The notes below the pieces were generated by a model. It saw nothing but the letters and a program-made list of their open reading frames with translations, was not told the origin of the DNA and did not search any database. From contig CAKVHQ010000006.1 of NCBI GenBank assembly GCA_934749845.1, positions 1 through 64,000 of the forward strand: a stretch of DNA of 64,000 nucleotides. The letters are read 5' to 3'. This stretch comes from an uncultured Clostridia bacterium. Lineage in GTDB: Bacteria > Bacillota > Clostridia > Christensenellales > UBA1242. Made by a program: the position numbers and the translations under genes. Position 1 is the stretch's first letter, and each line of letters begins with the position of its first letter. This document shows positions 1-8,352 of this stretch, piece after piece.

Positions 1-67
1 GTAAAATAAGGGAATAAAGGGATTTTTAAGTCATAAAATAAGCCATTTTAACAAGTTTTAATCACAC

Positions 68-108
68 CTCTTAATCAGTGGGTCCAGGGTTCGCACCTGT
101 CGGTGCCA
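68..108 (+). pseudogene. 3' half of a tRNA-Lys (CTT), truncated
   Basis: The stretch reads as an anticodon loop with CTT (CTCTTAATCAG at 68-78), a variable region, a T-arm with GGTTCG and a 3' end in GCCA, as in bacterial tRNA-Lys(CUU). The T-loop is one base short and nothing upstream can pair with the acceptor strand GTCGGTG, so the 5' half is missing. Tyrosine recombinases often use exactly this part of a tRNA as attachment site, so it may be an att remnant; a decayed tRNA is equally possible. Confidence 0.55.
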
Positions 109-163
109 GACCGAAAATTCTTTATTCGCTTCGCTTAAAGACATTTTCTCCCACTTTGTGCTA

Positions 164-188
164 AAAACAGTCATTTAGACTGTTTTCT
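164..188. terminator. Bidirectional terminator-like hairpin
   Basis: A perfect 9-bp stem (AAAACAGTC at 164-172 and GACTGTTTT at 178-186) with a 5-nt loop. The T-rich arms give a U-tail on both strands. No intact gene lies upstream in the window. Confidence 0.5.
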
Positions 189-220
189 TTACGCAGTCGC
201 CCCTGAGGGACCACCACACT

Positions 221-244
221 ACTAGGTTCAATCCTAGTTTTTTT
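221..244 (+). terminator. Intrinsic terminator-like hairpin
   Basis: ACTAGG (221-226) pairs with CCTAGT (233-238) and is followed by a run of seven T. The loop TTCAAT resembles a tRNA T-arm, so this may be another piece of decayed tRNA. Bases 245-383 contain nothing I can support as a gene. Confidence 0.4.
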
Positions 245-383
245 ATGCCCTCGTGGCTCGACTTAGCAGTTGTTAATACTAAAAAAGAAAATGTTGAACA
301 AGCAGAAGACAAAAACAAATGTATCAATAAATCGTGAGAGCATTTACAAATATGAAAAAGATAAATAATATATAAATAATAAA

Positions 384-410
384 AATGGGTAAACAACTTG
401 TTTACCCATC
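384..410 (-). terminator. Terminator of the downstream lipoprotein gene
   Basis: Stem ATGGGTAAACAA (385-396) and TTGTTTACCCAT (398-409), up to 12 bp, then an AT-rich T-tract in minus-strand direction. It lies 20 bases after the stop of the lipoprotein gene. Confidence 0.75.
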
Positions 411-428
411 ATTTTTAAAGAAATTATA

Positions 429-2777
429 CTAATATTCAGAAACTATTATTGAAATAGCGAATTTATTTACATATTCTTTAAGGTCCCATAAATATTCGCC
501 AGTATATTGGTTAAATATGGTATAATTTGTTTTTTCGTAGTTAGGTACTAGCGTTATTTTAGCAGAATCGTAAACGATATCGTCTCCTGTTCCTGTGTAT
601 GAAGCTTCAATACTTCCCCAATTTCCACTTTCGTATGTTTTGAATATGTTTGAACCGACAGCTGTTTCAACAAAATTTACTTCAGCAAGAAGTGTGTCTT
701 GTTTTCTATCTGAATATGAATAAAGTTTTATTTGTACTCTTTTTAATTTATTGCTAGAAATTTTATAGTTCAAAATTTCATTAAATGGGCTGTATCCATT
801 GGTGTTTACAAAATCTATTGTAAATTCATCTTTGAATGTAAATCCATCTTTTAAATAAAAACTTTCATAGAACGAAAAGTTGGTATAGCTATCCATATAA
901 GTGTCGACATAAACATTTACTGTTTTGTAGTAAGATACTTCTAAAGGTTGATCAACAATTTCATAATTATTGGTGTCAATTCCTGATAATGAATAAGTTC
1001 CATAAACAGAGCTAGAACTTTTTGCCGATTCATAAGATTCATCGGTTAAATAAAATTCAGTAATGTATGCTTTGCCATATTTAATTGATTTACTAAAAGT
1101 TATTCCGTCTTCTTTTTTAACCGTTAATGTGGCAGTTGGAGTAACATCCTTTATTGGTGTTCCAGTTGTTCCATAAGGATACAATTCGCAATTGGCAATT
1201 GTTGTTGAATATCCAAGGCATGTATTGTCATCATCAGGGTCAAACCAGAAATATCCTACACCTTTAAGATATACCTTTTGCTTAGCAATTGTAATTTGTA
1301 TTTTACTGGTATCAACATTTGTTAAAACATAGTTTCCAGGGTTTCCGTATGAATTTACTATTTCAACATTTGTTACCATTTTTAAAGAATCACTAGCATT
1401 ACAATCTTCAACAGTTATTTTGAATTCATAGCCATTGTAAGCATTATGAGTATCATAAACTCCACCAAGGGCTATTATCGCATTTGCAGCATCAAATGTG
1501 AAATAATTTAAACCGTTATATGATACTTGTATAGGCTCAAAGTTAGGCATCTGAATTTCTTTTTGTAAAACTGTGAATTGTATATCTTCTGGAATAATTA
1601 TTTCATAGTTATAATCCACTTCGTATGACCATTTATTATCATTATTACGATTATAAACATATTGTTCCATACATGCATAAAGATTTTCAGTATAAACGCC
1701 TGCTCTTCCACTATAATCAGGCACTGATACTCGAACTCTAAAAGGAACATTTGCACTGGTTGAATTTATAGCTCTTGATTTATTTGAGCCAATAAGATAA
1801 TCTATAATATCCTTATTATAAAAATATTTACTTACCTGATAAACCACTTTGGTGTTTTCTGGTTTTTCAAAATAGTAGTCAATCTTTTTTGGCATAACCG
1901 TAGTATAGCATAAATCCTTATTAGCATCATTTGTGTTCAAATTATAATTATTGGAATCTTCACCTTCTAGAATAAAATTAGGAGTATGTAAAGGCGTGTT
2001 AATAATCTTATGATTTTTATCGACTCTAACCTCTAAATAATAATAAGTAGCTGTTTTAATTCCAATTTTAACATCATCATTTTTCACAGCGCCATAAGCA
2101 GTAGCATCGGAATAAGCATATTCTGTCCCACTAAACACTACGACAAATGGTTTAGCATCAGTGAATGCTGGAAGATTGATATCTTTTTTGTTGATTGTAA
2201 ATTCCGCGATTACATCAGCATTAAGCTTTTTATAATCAGCGTTACCATCAAACATCAATTTAACTAAATATGTACCAACATTTTTTGGTGCAGTTGAGGA
2301 ATATTCAGCGTCACCATCTTTTAACTTAAACAAAAATTTGATTTCGCTGTTTGCGATTTCGTCCGAACTTACAACATTGCCATCATTGTCTGTTATTGTA
2401 TAGTCCGTGTCACGAGTAAACGTTACCGCTTTACCGTTATAAGTGATTTCTTTGTTTTGGCCTGCCGTGGTAAAAGCAAATGTGGTTTCTTTTGGCAAAG
2501 TTCGTTCATAACCACAAATATTGCAATCAGCATCATCGGCATCGGTGTAGATATGTGCACCCATATCTTTTTTACTACCTAATAAGTCGTCGCAATCTGT
2601 TGCTGTACATTCATGCCAGTGTTGAGTAGCATCATTTTTCCAAGTTGCTTCCACATAAGTGTGAGTGTGTGCGCTTGGCTCTTGTGGATTTTCATCTTTA
2701 CCACAAGCAGAGAAAAGAAACATACAAGGCACAAACATAAATGTTGCAAGAATAAAACTTAATAATTTCTTTTTCAA
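429..2777 (-). CDS. Large secreted lipoprotein with Cys/His-rich and Ig-like (MBG/YDG type) domains
   Basis: 782 aa. It starts at TTG (2777) behind a GGGGG ribosome binding site. Residues 1-25 are a lipoprotein signal peptide with lipobox FSAC, so the mature protein should be anchored to the outer membrane face at Cys25. Residues about 38-92 form a Cys/His/Trp-rich module (HTHTYVEATW, WHEC, CNICGYER) common in surface proteins of gut Bacillota. From about residue 97 there are beta-rich repeats of the MBG/YDG kind (ITYNGKAVTF, NVGTYLVKLMF, then further copies to the C-terminus). No catalytic motif is visible. An adhesin or wall-associated role is inferred from architecture only. The gene stands alone with its own terminator. 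Confidence 0.75.
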   Translation of the reverse strand: MKKKLLSFILATFMFVPCMFLFSACGKDENPQEPSAHTHTYVEATWKNDATQHWHECTATDCDDLLGSKKDMGAHIYTDADDADCNICGYERTLPKETTFAFTTAGQNKEITYNGKAVTFTRDTDYTITDNDGNVVSSDEIANSEIKFLFKLKDGDAEYSSTAPKNVGTYLVKLMFDGNADYKKLNADVIAEFTINKKDINLPAFTDAKPFVVVFSGTEYAYSDATAYGAVKNDDVKIGIKTATYYYLEVRVDKNHKIINTPLHTPNFILEGEDSNNYNLNTNDANKDLCYTTVMPKKIDYYFEKPENTKVVYQVSKYFYNKDIIDYLIGSNKSRAINSTSANVPFRVRVSVPDYSGRAGVYTENLYACMEQYVYNRNNDNKWSYEVDYNYEIIIPEDIQFTVLQKEIQMPNFEPIQVSYNGLNYFTFDAANAIIALGGVYDTHNAYNGYEFKITVEDCNASDSLKMVTNVEIVNSYGNPGNYVLTNVDTSKIQITIAKQKVYLKGVGYFWFDPDDDNTCLGYSTTIANCELYPYGTTGTPIKDVTPTATLTVKKEDGITFSKSIKYGKAYITEFYLTDESYESAKSSSSVYGTYSLSGIDTNNYEIVDQPLEVSYYKTVNVYVDTYMDSYTNFSFYESFYLKDGFTFKDEFTIDFVNTNGYSPFNEILNYKISSNKLKRVQIKLYSYSDRKQDTLLAEVNFVETAVGSNIFKTYESGNWGSIEASYTGTGDDIVYDSAKITLVPNYEKTNYTIFNQYTGEYLWDLKEYVNKFAISIIVSEY

Positions 2778-2941
2778 GTTTTTTACCCCCTTTTTTTAAT
2801 ACACATTTATCTATGTTATAAATGCATAATTATGCTATCACATTAAGAAAAAAATGTAAATAGAAAAATAAAAATTTTATATATTTTTTAATACTAAAAA
2901 TAGTGTTAAAAATTAAGTACTTTTAATGCTAATTTTTGCAT

Positions 2942-2971
2942 AAAAAAAGCACTCTTTTTAGAATGCTTTTT
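2942..2971 (-). terminator. Terminator of the four-TM protein gene
   Basis: AAAAAGCA and TGCTTTTT arms flank a T-rich loop and end in a T-run on the minus strand, 8 bases after the stop codon of the gene at 2979. Confidence 0.7.
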
Positions 2972-2978
2972 GATGTAA

Positions 2979-3470
2979 TTAAACATTTTCAGTTTCTTGT
3001 GTTTCAACTTCTTTAACTTCTACTGGTTGTTTTTTTGTTCTAATAACATGTAACAAGTTTAAAACAAATGCGCCAGCATAGCTAAGCAATAATGCTGCGA
3101 AAGGTAGAACTGCTTGCAAACCAAACATTACTAATTCTTCTTGGTCTAAACTGTTAACAAGGTTTGTTCCACCAGCTAATGCTAAAACTGAGCTAACTAA
3201 TAACAATGCTTGGAATACCAAAATTGTAATTGCAAGACCTCTGCGTTTTTTGAAAATGCCAATAATTGATAAAATTATTGTAACCAATCCCAAAACAATT
3301 AGCAATGCTCCACCCACTGCACCAACAAGATATTCAGGGTGTGTAATTTCTCCACGACCATTTGCTGAATTTGCAAAGCATAAAAATGCTGGTGAAATTG
3401 AAACCATAAGAGCAAACAAACTTGCTGTTATAGTTGTCATCAATGAGCCAAAAGATAAATCTCTTTTCAT
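2979..3470 (-). CDS. Small four-helix membrane protein, unknown function
   Basis: 163 aa from the ATG at 3470, chosen because GGAGGG lies just upstream; the reading frame extends 11 codons further without a ribosome binding site. Four hydrophobic segments (about residues 9-32, 47-70, 77-97 and 113-138) are followed by a charged tail rich in Glu, Lys and Thr (KEVETQETENV). The second and third helices are joined by a basic turn (KKRRG), as in many small integral membrane proteins. There are no catalytic residues and I do not recognise the family. It is a monocistronic gene with its own terminator. Confidence 0.65.
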   Translation of the reverse strand: MKRDLSFGSLMTTITASLFALMVSISPAFLCFANSANGRGEITHPEYLVGAVGGALLIVLGLVTIILSIIGIFKKRRGLAITILVFQALLLVSSVLALAGGTNLVNSLDQEELVMFGLQAVLPFAALLLSYAGAFVLNLLHVIRTKKQPVEVKEVETQETENV

Positions 3471-3560
3471 AAAAAGCCCTCCTATATATAAATAAAACGA
3501 CATATTTAAAAAAATGTCAAATAAATTACATAAATTTGTACTTTATGGCAGTATTTTGTT

Positions 3561-3590
3561 AAAAAAAGAAGAAAATATATTCTTCTTTGT
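3561..3590. terminator. Bidirectional hairpin downstream of the NUDIX gene
   Basis: AAAGAAGAA (3565-3573) pairs with TTCTTCTTT (3580-3588); a seven-base T-run follows on the minus strand. It is about 100 bases past the stop of the NUDIX gene. Confidence 0.5.
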
Positions 3591-3692
3591 AGATTATTTT
3601 CTAAAACAAAAGCAATATTATTTGTAAATAAGCTATAAATTTTTAAAGCGTTTTAAGATAAATTCATTTTTTTAGGTTAATACAATTAAGTT

Positions 3693-4325
3693 TTAGAAAA
3701 CTAAATCGTCACTATTGTTATTTTCTTCGGTTTCTTGCTTTTTTAATTCCAAAATGTTTTTATAGTAGAACACTTGAAGCAAAAGGTTTCCAGTTGCTCC
3801 AACTTGATTATTTTCCAAAAATTCAGGAATATCCTTTAGTTCAATAATTTTTCTTGTAATGTCTTCATTATCTTCCAAGTGTTGCTCGCCAATGCTTTCG
3901 ATTTCAGCAAAATAGCAACTAATGTTTTCATCGGTTAAGCCCGCTGTTGTGTGACCCGCTTTTAAAACACACTTAACACTTTTTACTTTTGCACCAATCT
4001 CTTCAAACATTTCTCTCTTCACATCGCTTTCAATGTCGTCTTGATGTTCAACAAGACCAGCACACAAGTCGTATGTATAACTGTTTAATGGGCTTCTAAA
4101 TTCGTAGTTAAGAATAACATAGGTTTTGTTATTCTTTTTAAAGTATGGCAAAACCTTTACTGCGTCAACATACTCTTTATTTTTGCAACCAAGTTGTTCC
4201 AAACTTCTTCTTGATGCAAAATAGTAAACTCTTGTTTTTCCATTTTCCATTAAAAAAGTTGATTGAAACATATTTAAAAACCTTAAATCTGTTAATTGTT
4301 TAACTTCGATTAACTTGCTTTTCAT
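3693..4325 (-). CDS. NUDIX hydrolase (ADP-ribose pyrophosphatase-like)
   Basis: 210 aa. The NUDIX box is clear: G-LVEHQD-...-REMFEEIGA, at about residues 112-134, with Asp in place of the first Glu of the consensus. These residues bind Mg2+ and cleave a nucleoside diphosphate linked to another group. The position of the box in the second half, after a beta-rich N-terminal half (FASRRS, YFKKNNKTYVILNYEFR), resembles ADP-sugar pyrophosphatases, but the substrate cannot be read from the sequence. The start has GGAG five bases upstream. The Glu/Asn-rich C-terminal tail is not conserved in the family. It stands alone. Confidence 0.85.
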   Translation of the reverse strand: MKSKLIEVKQLTDLRFLNMFQSTFLMENGKTRVYYFASRRSLEQLGCKNKEYVDAVKVLPYFKKNNKTYVILNYEFRSPLNSYTYDLCAGLVEHQDDIESDVKREMFEEIGAKVKSVKCVLKAGHTTAGLTDENISCYFAEIESIGEQHLEDNEDITRKIIELKDIPEFLENNQVGATGNLLLQVFYYKNILELKKQETEENNNSDDLVF

Positions 4326-4575
4326 TTAAACTCCTTATTTTATATTTTTTCCAAATTTTTTCACTTAAAGTTTAGCATATATTTTTAGGTATTTAAAGAC
4401 TTTTTTTAAAATTTTAAAGAAGAACTGATAGTAAATTGACTTTTTATTTGTTCTAATTAAAATTTCGCTTTAATAGCGCATAAAAACAGTGCAAATCTAA
4501 TAGTTTTTTATTGTATTAGTAAAAAGATTTTTAGTTTTATTGTAAATTAAAACAATTAAGTGATATAAACAACAA

Positions 4576-4959
4576 CTATTTTAAAACGAACCAAGCCGAG
4601 CCATTGCTTTTTTTAACTTTAATGGGTTCAATTTTTTCAACATCTTCAAGCCACACCAAAGTGCAATATTTTTTCTTCCTTGCAAGGTGCCAATCTTTAT
4701 AGTAGTTTAGCCCAATTTGCTCGCCATATTTGGCTTTTATTTCATCCGCCATTTGAGGCGAAAGTTCGTAAAACCTAACATCTTTGACTTTTGCTTTTAG
4801 TGTTGCATCTTTGCCCATTTGTTTGATTAGTAGTTCATCGCCAACGCTTACTTTTTTGTAAGGAGCAATTTTATGAACGCTCCACCTGCTCTCTATTGTT
4901 TTTTGCTTGGAAGCAACCATATCATAAAAAATTTTTCTTAATATAACTACATGTTGCAT
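4576..4959 (-). CDS. ASCH-domain protein
   Basis: 127 aa, the normal length for a single ASCH domain, a PUA-like beta-barrel that binds RNA or modified nucleosides. The N-terminal motif (F-DM-ASKQKTIESRWS, about residues 12-27) matches the ASCH signature where Lys and Glu-x-Arg line the pocket. The segment VGDELLIKQ follows, and then the VKDVRFYEL strand. Some family members are amidohydrolases for N4-acetylcytidine; whether this one is catalytic is unknown. The 250 bases upstream and about 170 downstream are AT-rich without genes. Confidence 0.75.
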   Translation of the reverse strand: MQHVVILRKIFYDMVASKQKTIESRWSVHKIAPYKKVSVGDELLIKQMGKDATLKAKVKDVRFYELSPQMADEIKAKYGEQIGLNYYKDWHLARKKKYCTLVWLEDVEKIEPIKVKKSNGSAWFVLK

Positions 4960-5132
4960 AAAAACTCCGTATTTAAATCATACCACATTTTTAACAATTT
5001 TTGTTTTTTATTATTAAAAAGTTTAATTTTAACGCAAATTTTTTAAAAAATTTAATTATTAACCTTTAAAAACATGCATAGCTTTGCATAAGGAAAAAAA
5101 CATATACATTATCAAAATTATAATTATAGCCA

Positions 5133-5160
5133 TAAAAAACCGACAAACTTTTGCCGACTT
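5133..5160 (-). terminator. Terminator after the broken DUF11 gene
   Basis: CGGCAAA and TTTGTCG (one G-U pair) around a short loop, followed by six T on the minus strand. It survives downstream of the pseudogene. Confidence 0.7.
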
Positions 5161-5178
5161 TTTTGCTTTACTATAAAA

Positions 5179-5938
5179 TTATTCAACATATACATCAAAA
5201 GTGATGGTGGTTTTTGCTCCTGCGTCTAAATCGTCCAAGGTTATGCTACTTGGGTCCATGCCCGATTTTGCCGTTCCATCTATCTTAACGCTACCGTTAA
5301 CAAAACTAGTGCCGGACGGAAGATTATCGGTAAAAGTAAGCTCCGTGTTTTTATAACTACCCAAATTGGAAATTCACACTGATAAGTAATTATGTCGCCA
5401 CTTTGTACAATTTTTTTATTTGAAGTTTTAACCATAACAATTTGATTATCTATTATTGTAATTGTGCTAGAACCACTGTCTTCTTCAAGGTCAACTTGCT
5501 CATTTACAGAATAAACAATTTTTGATTGCACCGTTGCATTAGTAGAAGAAAAATTTTCATCTATAACAACAATATATTTATGACTATAACCTCATCGGCA
5601 AGAATTCCAAATTCAAGTGTTATGTTGGAGGGCTGTAAATTTTCCATGGGTTCTCCATTGATTTGAATTGAACCTTCTTAAAAAACTAAACCTTGACTTA
5701 AAGTTTCAATAACAGTGGCAGAATCTATATCATATTCACTGGTGTTGTTAAGCAAAACGGTTATCTCAATTTCATCACCAATCATGCCAGATGTTTTGCT
5801 AATGGTTCGGCTCTTTTTTAAAGAGTCGGTCATGTTTTCGATTGTTGACTGATTGCTTTGTCTTGTAAATTGTTGCGAAGAATAATTAGGATAAACGCAA
5901 GTGAAATTAACTTCGGGTTGATTGATAAGTTTAGACAT
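5179..5938 (-). pseudogene. Broken DUF11-type surface protein gene
   Basis: Three reading-frame pieces line up as one decayed gene. It begins at an ATG (5938) with an AAGGAG site and reads MSKLINQPEVNF...VIETLSQGLVF, then meets an in-frame TAA at 5678. The frame continues (EGSIQINGEP...GILADEV) to a frameshift near 5590, resumes as YIVVIDENFSS...ITYQCEFP, and shifts again near 5372 before SYKNTELTFTDNLPSG...FDVYVE. LTFTDNLPSGTSFVNGSV is the hallmark of DUF11 repeats (TIGR01451), found in cell-surface proteins. There is no signal peptide at the start. One nonsense and at least two frameshift changes make a full-length product unlikely; sequencing error would have to have hit three times. Confidence 0.75.
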
Positions 5939-6173
5939 ATTTTCTCCTTAAGCACAATACTTCATTTCATAATATGAAAAATTTAAGTTGCGTGATAAAA
6001 TACAACCTACTTACAAATATATTAAAAGTTAAATTTTTTAATTTTAACAATTTGCTTTATCAAAGCACTTTTTATGAGGAAAAACTCAATAAAAATAATC
6101 TAGCATATTGAAAATATGAATATAAAAAGCAAAAACAAAAACCTTTTTTTAGAAAAATTTTTAAAAATTGCAT
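5939..6173. other. Gene-free AT-rich stretch
   Basis: Bases between the pseudogene start and the terminator at 6174 are very AT-rich. I see no open frame with a ribosome binding site. The only likely function is the remnant promoter of the pseudogene. Confidence 0.5.
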
Positions 6174-6198
6174 AAAAAAAGCGAAAAAAACGCCTTTC
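6174..6198 (-). terminator. Terminator of the two-gene membrane protein operon
   Basis: AAAGGCG and CGCTTTT (one G-U pair) around a T loop with a T-run, on the minus strand about 60 bases after the stop at 6256. Confidence 0.6.
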
Positions 6199-6255
6199 TT
6201 TAATAAATTTATAGTTTTTTATTTAATAAACTATTTCTTGCACTAATTTCTATTT

Positions 6256-6840
6256 TTAGAAAATTTTTATTTTATTTATGGTTTGTATTTTAATGATAAT
6301 TATTGTTAAAAACAAAATAATAGTAACTACTACAATACAAAAACACAAAAAACTTTTATCTAAATCGTTTTTTATTTCATAATATTTCATGCTATAAAAT
6401 AGTCTTATTTTTTTAGAAAAAATAATTCTAAATAAATTTATTATAAATAAAAGCAAAGCGAAAATTGATAAAAGTATTACTGAAATAAAAATGCTTAGCA
6501 TTTTACCTAAAAAATTACTGCTTTCTTTTTTTTCGACCTTGTATTCTCCATTTCCATTATTTTCTATATATAATTCAATTTTATTATAATTAAAACTCAT
6601 TATCCCATCATAAAAGCCAGTATTTATTAATTCACCTAATTTAGGCAATAAATATAGCGAAAAACAAGAAATAATTACATCAATGATTAATAACCAGTTA
6701 ATACCAGCCTTTACAGAAATAAAACATACCCAAACTATCCAAGAAATGACACCTAAAATAACTATACTTGGAATAAGTGTTTTAATCAGCAAAAAAAGCA
6801 ATGCCTTAAAAAAATTTAAATTATTTTCTTTTTCAACCAT
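6256..6840 (-). CDS. Multipass membrane protein, unknown function
   Basis: 194 aa with GGAG before the ATG. Four to five hydrophobic stretches (about residues 11-36, 46-66, 112-140 and 160-188) and a soluble loop in the middle with Asn/Glu/Lys (YIENNGNGEYKVEKKESS). It follows the 95-aa gene by 22 bases, so the two are probably co-transcribed. No family recognised. The hydrophobic, Ile/Phe-rich composition is typical of membrane proteins in this AT-rich genome. Confidence 0.6.
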   Translation of the reverse strand: MVEKENNLNFFKALLFLLIKTLIPSIVILGVISWIVWVCFISVKAGINWLLIIDVIISCFSLYLLPKLGELINTGFYDGIMSFNYNKIELYIENNGNGEYKVEKKESSNFLGKMLSIFISVILLSIFALLLFIINLFRIIFSKKIRLFYSMKYYEIKNDLDKSFLCFCIVVVTIILFLTIIIIKIQTINKIKIF

Positions 6841-6862
6841 TTAATCTCCAAAAAATTATTTT

Positions 6863-7150
6863 TTAGAAAGTTGTTCTATTAAAAATATCCATTCCCTCTT
6901 TTGAAAACTGAATTAAAGACTTTTTTCCATCTTTAAAAAACACTTTTACATTCGTATCACCAAAAGCATTTGAAGTTTGAATTTCGTATGAATCAATGTC
7001 GTCATGAGTGATTTTGAGCATCTTGCCTATTAATGGATTTATATAGAAATAATTATCAGTTTCCCATTTTGCACTTATCTTAGCCCCTTTATAATCTCCT
7101 TCCAAAACCTTTCCATAAGCTTTAGCAACTAAATTTGAAAACAATCCCAT
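6863..7150 (-). CDS. Small hypothetical protein of 95 aa
   Basis: It starts with MGLFSNLVAKAYGKVLEGDYKGA behind a good AAGGGAG site. The rest is predicted beta-rich (ISAKWETDNYFYI, DIDSYEIQTS, TNVKVFFKDGKKSLIQF), resembling a small PH-like fold seen in many Bacillota proteins of unknown role. No Cys, no membrane segment. It is the first gene of a minus-strand pair with the membrane protein and is divergent from the HTH regulator at 7263, whose palindromic operator lies in the shared 112-base interval and could control both. Confidence 0.55.
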   Translation of the reverse strand: MGLFSNLVAKAYGKVLEGDYKGAKISAKWETDNYFYINPLIGKMLKITHDDIDSYEIQTSNAFGDTNVKVFFKDGKKSLIQFSKEGMDIFNRTTF

Positions 7151-7206
7151 ATTTTTCTCCCTTTATATTTATGTATCAATATTTGTTGATTGATATTTAA
7201 AATAGT

Positions 7207-7256
7207 ACTACTAATTTTTAGTAGTGTCAACTAAATTTTAGTAGTTTTGGTAAACT
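7207..7256. promoter_or_regulatory. Operator palindromes and -10 element of the HTH gene
   Basis: ACTACTA-N5-TAGTAGT (7207-7225) is a perfect 7-bp inverted repeat; ACTAAA-T-TTTAGT (7230-7242) is a second palindrome sharing the TAGTAGT flank. TAAACT (7251-7256) is a plausible -10 whose +1 would fall on the ATG at 7263. Autoregulation by the adjacent regulator is inferred. Confidence 0.5.
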
Positions 7257-7262
7257 ATTTAT

Positions 7263-7472
7263 ATGCAAAACTTAATTAAAGAAAGATTAAAGGACTTAAG
7301 AAAAGAAAATGGTTTAACCCAAAAACAAATTGCAAAAATCTTAAATAAATCTGAAACGGGTTATGCAAGTTGGGAACAAGGTCTTGCCGAGCCTAGCATT
7401 AACGATTTAATAATTTTAAGCAATTTTTACAATGTGTCTATTGACGAACTTGTAGGAAAAGAAGAATTATAA
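7263..7472 (+). CDS. Single-domain XRE-family HTH regulator
   Basis: 69 aa consisting almost wholly of one Cro/CI-type helix-turn-helix (RLKDLRKENGLTQKQIAKIL, then SETGYASWEQGLAEPS and LIILSNFYNVSIDELVG). There is no second domain, so it should act as a small dimeric DNA binder. No ribosome binding site precedes the ATG; a -10 element seven bases upstream suggests a leaderless transcript. Palindromes in the divergent promoter region are its likely operators. A strong terminator follows directly. It may control itself and the opposite pair at 6256-7150. Confidence 0.8.
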   Translation: MQNLIKERLKDLRKENGLTQKQIAKILNKSETGYASWEQGLAEPSINDLIILSNFYNVSIDELVGKEEL

Positions 7473-7495
7473 AAAAACACCTTTGAGGTGTTTTT
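7473..7495 (+). terminator. Terminator of the XRE gene
   Basis: CACCT (7478-7482), loop TTG, AGGTG (7486-7490) extended by A/T pairs and followed by T5. Confidence 0.8.
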
Positions 7496-7520
7496 AATTA
7501 ACTTGTCCTTCAACTTAAAT

Positions 7521-7610
7521 TTAAAACTTTAATTTAGATTTATAAATGTTCATTATTACTTCTAACTCAGCCAATGTGGCCTTAACAAGTTTTATATTAT
7601 TTGTATTCAT
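7521..7610 (-). pseudogene. Short remnant resembling a GNAT acetyltransferase N-terminus
   Basis: A 29-codon frame starts at ATG (7610) behind AGGA and reads MNTNNIKLVKATLAELEVIM and on to NIYKSKLKF. The phrase I-KATL-ELE-IM-IY is the typical first helix of GNAT acetyltransferases, where 140 more residues would follow. Nothing downstream continues the fold, so this looks like a leftover 5' end. It could also be a genuine micropeptide. Confidence 0.3.
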
Positions 7611-7752
7611 AATTTTTCCTAAACTTTGTTATACCAAAAATCACAATGTTATAAAAACTAATAATCAGTATTAATATAATTTGCTAAATATAGCTTTAAA
7701 TTTGATTATACTTTTTTGCTTTCGTATGATATACTAATAATAGGAAATTGAT

Positions 7753-8280
7753 ATGAAAAAGAGATACAATTTTATATTTTTCTTTATTTGGGGATTACTT
7801 TTTGGTGGCATTCCACTTGGCATAATGTTTATTCCTGATAATACTATGGGCGGAAACAAATGGTTTTTGCTGATTTTTGTTATTATCGGCTTTGCAGCAA
7901 TAGCATATTCCATCTACAGTTTTGTTAAAATGGTTAAAGACAGCCGATTGCTTAAAACTGGTAAAGAAGCAGTTGGAACATATGTTACAAAGCAAGGTTA
8001 CGGTTCTGTTAACAACGTGGCAATGTTTAAAGTTGTGTTTGAATTTAAAAACGACCAAAACGTAACACAAAGAGTCATCTCAAACGAAATTTACACTATA
8101 GACGAAGTTGAACGCTTGGAAAAATGTGAAAACTTTAAAATAAAGTATAAAGGAAACAACGCAGTAATTGTTCCTGACGGAGAACTTAAGCCAAAGCAAA
8201 AAGATGTTTGCGAATATTGTGGAACGAAATTTGAAGGCGAAAAATGTCCATACTGCGGAGCATCAAAAAATTATAAATAA
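7753..8280 (+). CDS. Membrane protein with DUF3592-like domain and C-terminal zinc ribbon
   Basis: 175 aa. Two transmembrane helices (about residues 6-26 and 37-58) are followed by a beta-rich domain (AVGTYVTKQGYGSVNNVAMF, VVFEFKND, NFKIKYKGNNAVIV) of the DUF3592 kind, in which a polypeptide like a small barrel sits after the membrane. The C-terminus has a four-Cys zinc ribbon, CEYCG-...-CPYCG (about residues 154-170). Role unknown; such proteins occur as orphan genes in Bacillota. The start has AGG about 8 bases upstream. Confidence 0.65.
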   Translation: MKKRYNFIFFFIWGLLFGGIPLGIMFIPDNTMGGNKWFLLIFVIIGFAAIAYSIYSFVKMVKDSRLLKTGKEAVGTYVTKQGYGSVNNVAMFKVVFEFKNDQNVTQRVISNEIYTIDEVERLEKCENFKIKYKGNNAVIVPDGELKPKQKDVCEYCGTKFEGEKCPYCGASKNYK

Positions 8281-8352
8281 TTCTAGTTTTATCATAATTT
8301 TATATTTGCATATAAAAATTTTATATGATATCTTGATTATGGAGGTAGTTTT

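Noticed and set aside
175..396. Open frame of 73 aa on the minus strand
   Set aside because: No ribosome binding site, and it covers terminator hairpins and tRNA-like remnants; it does not look like a protein.
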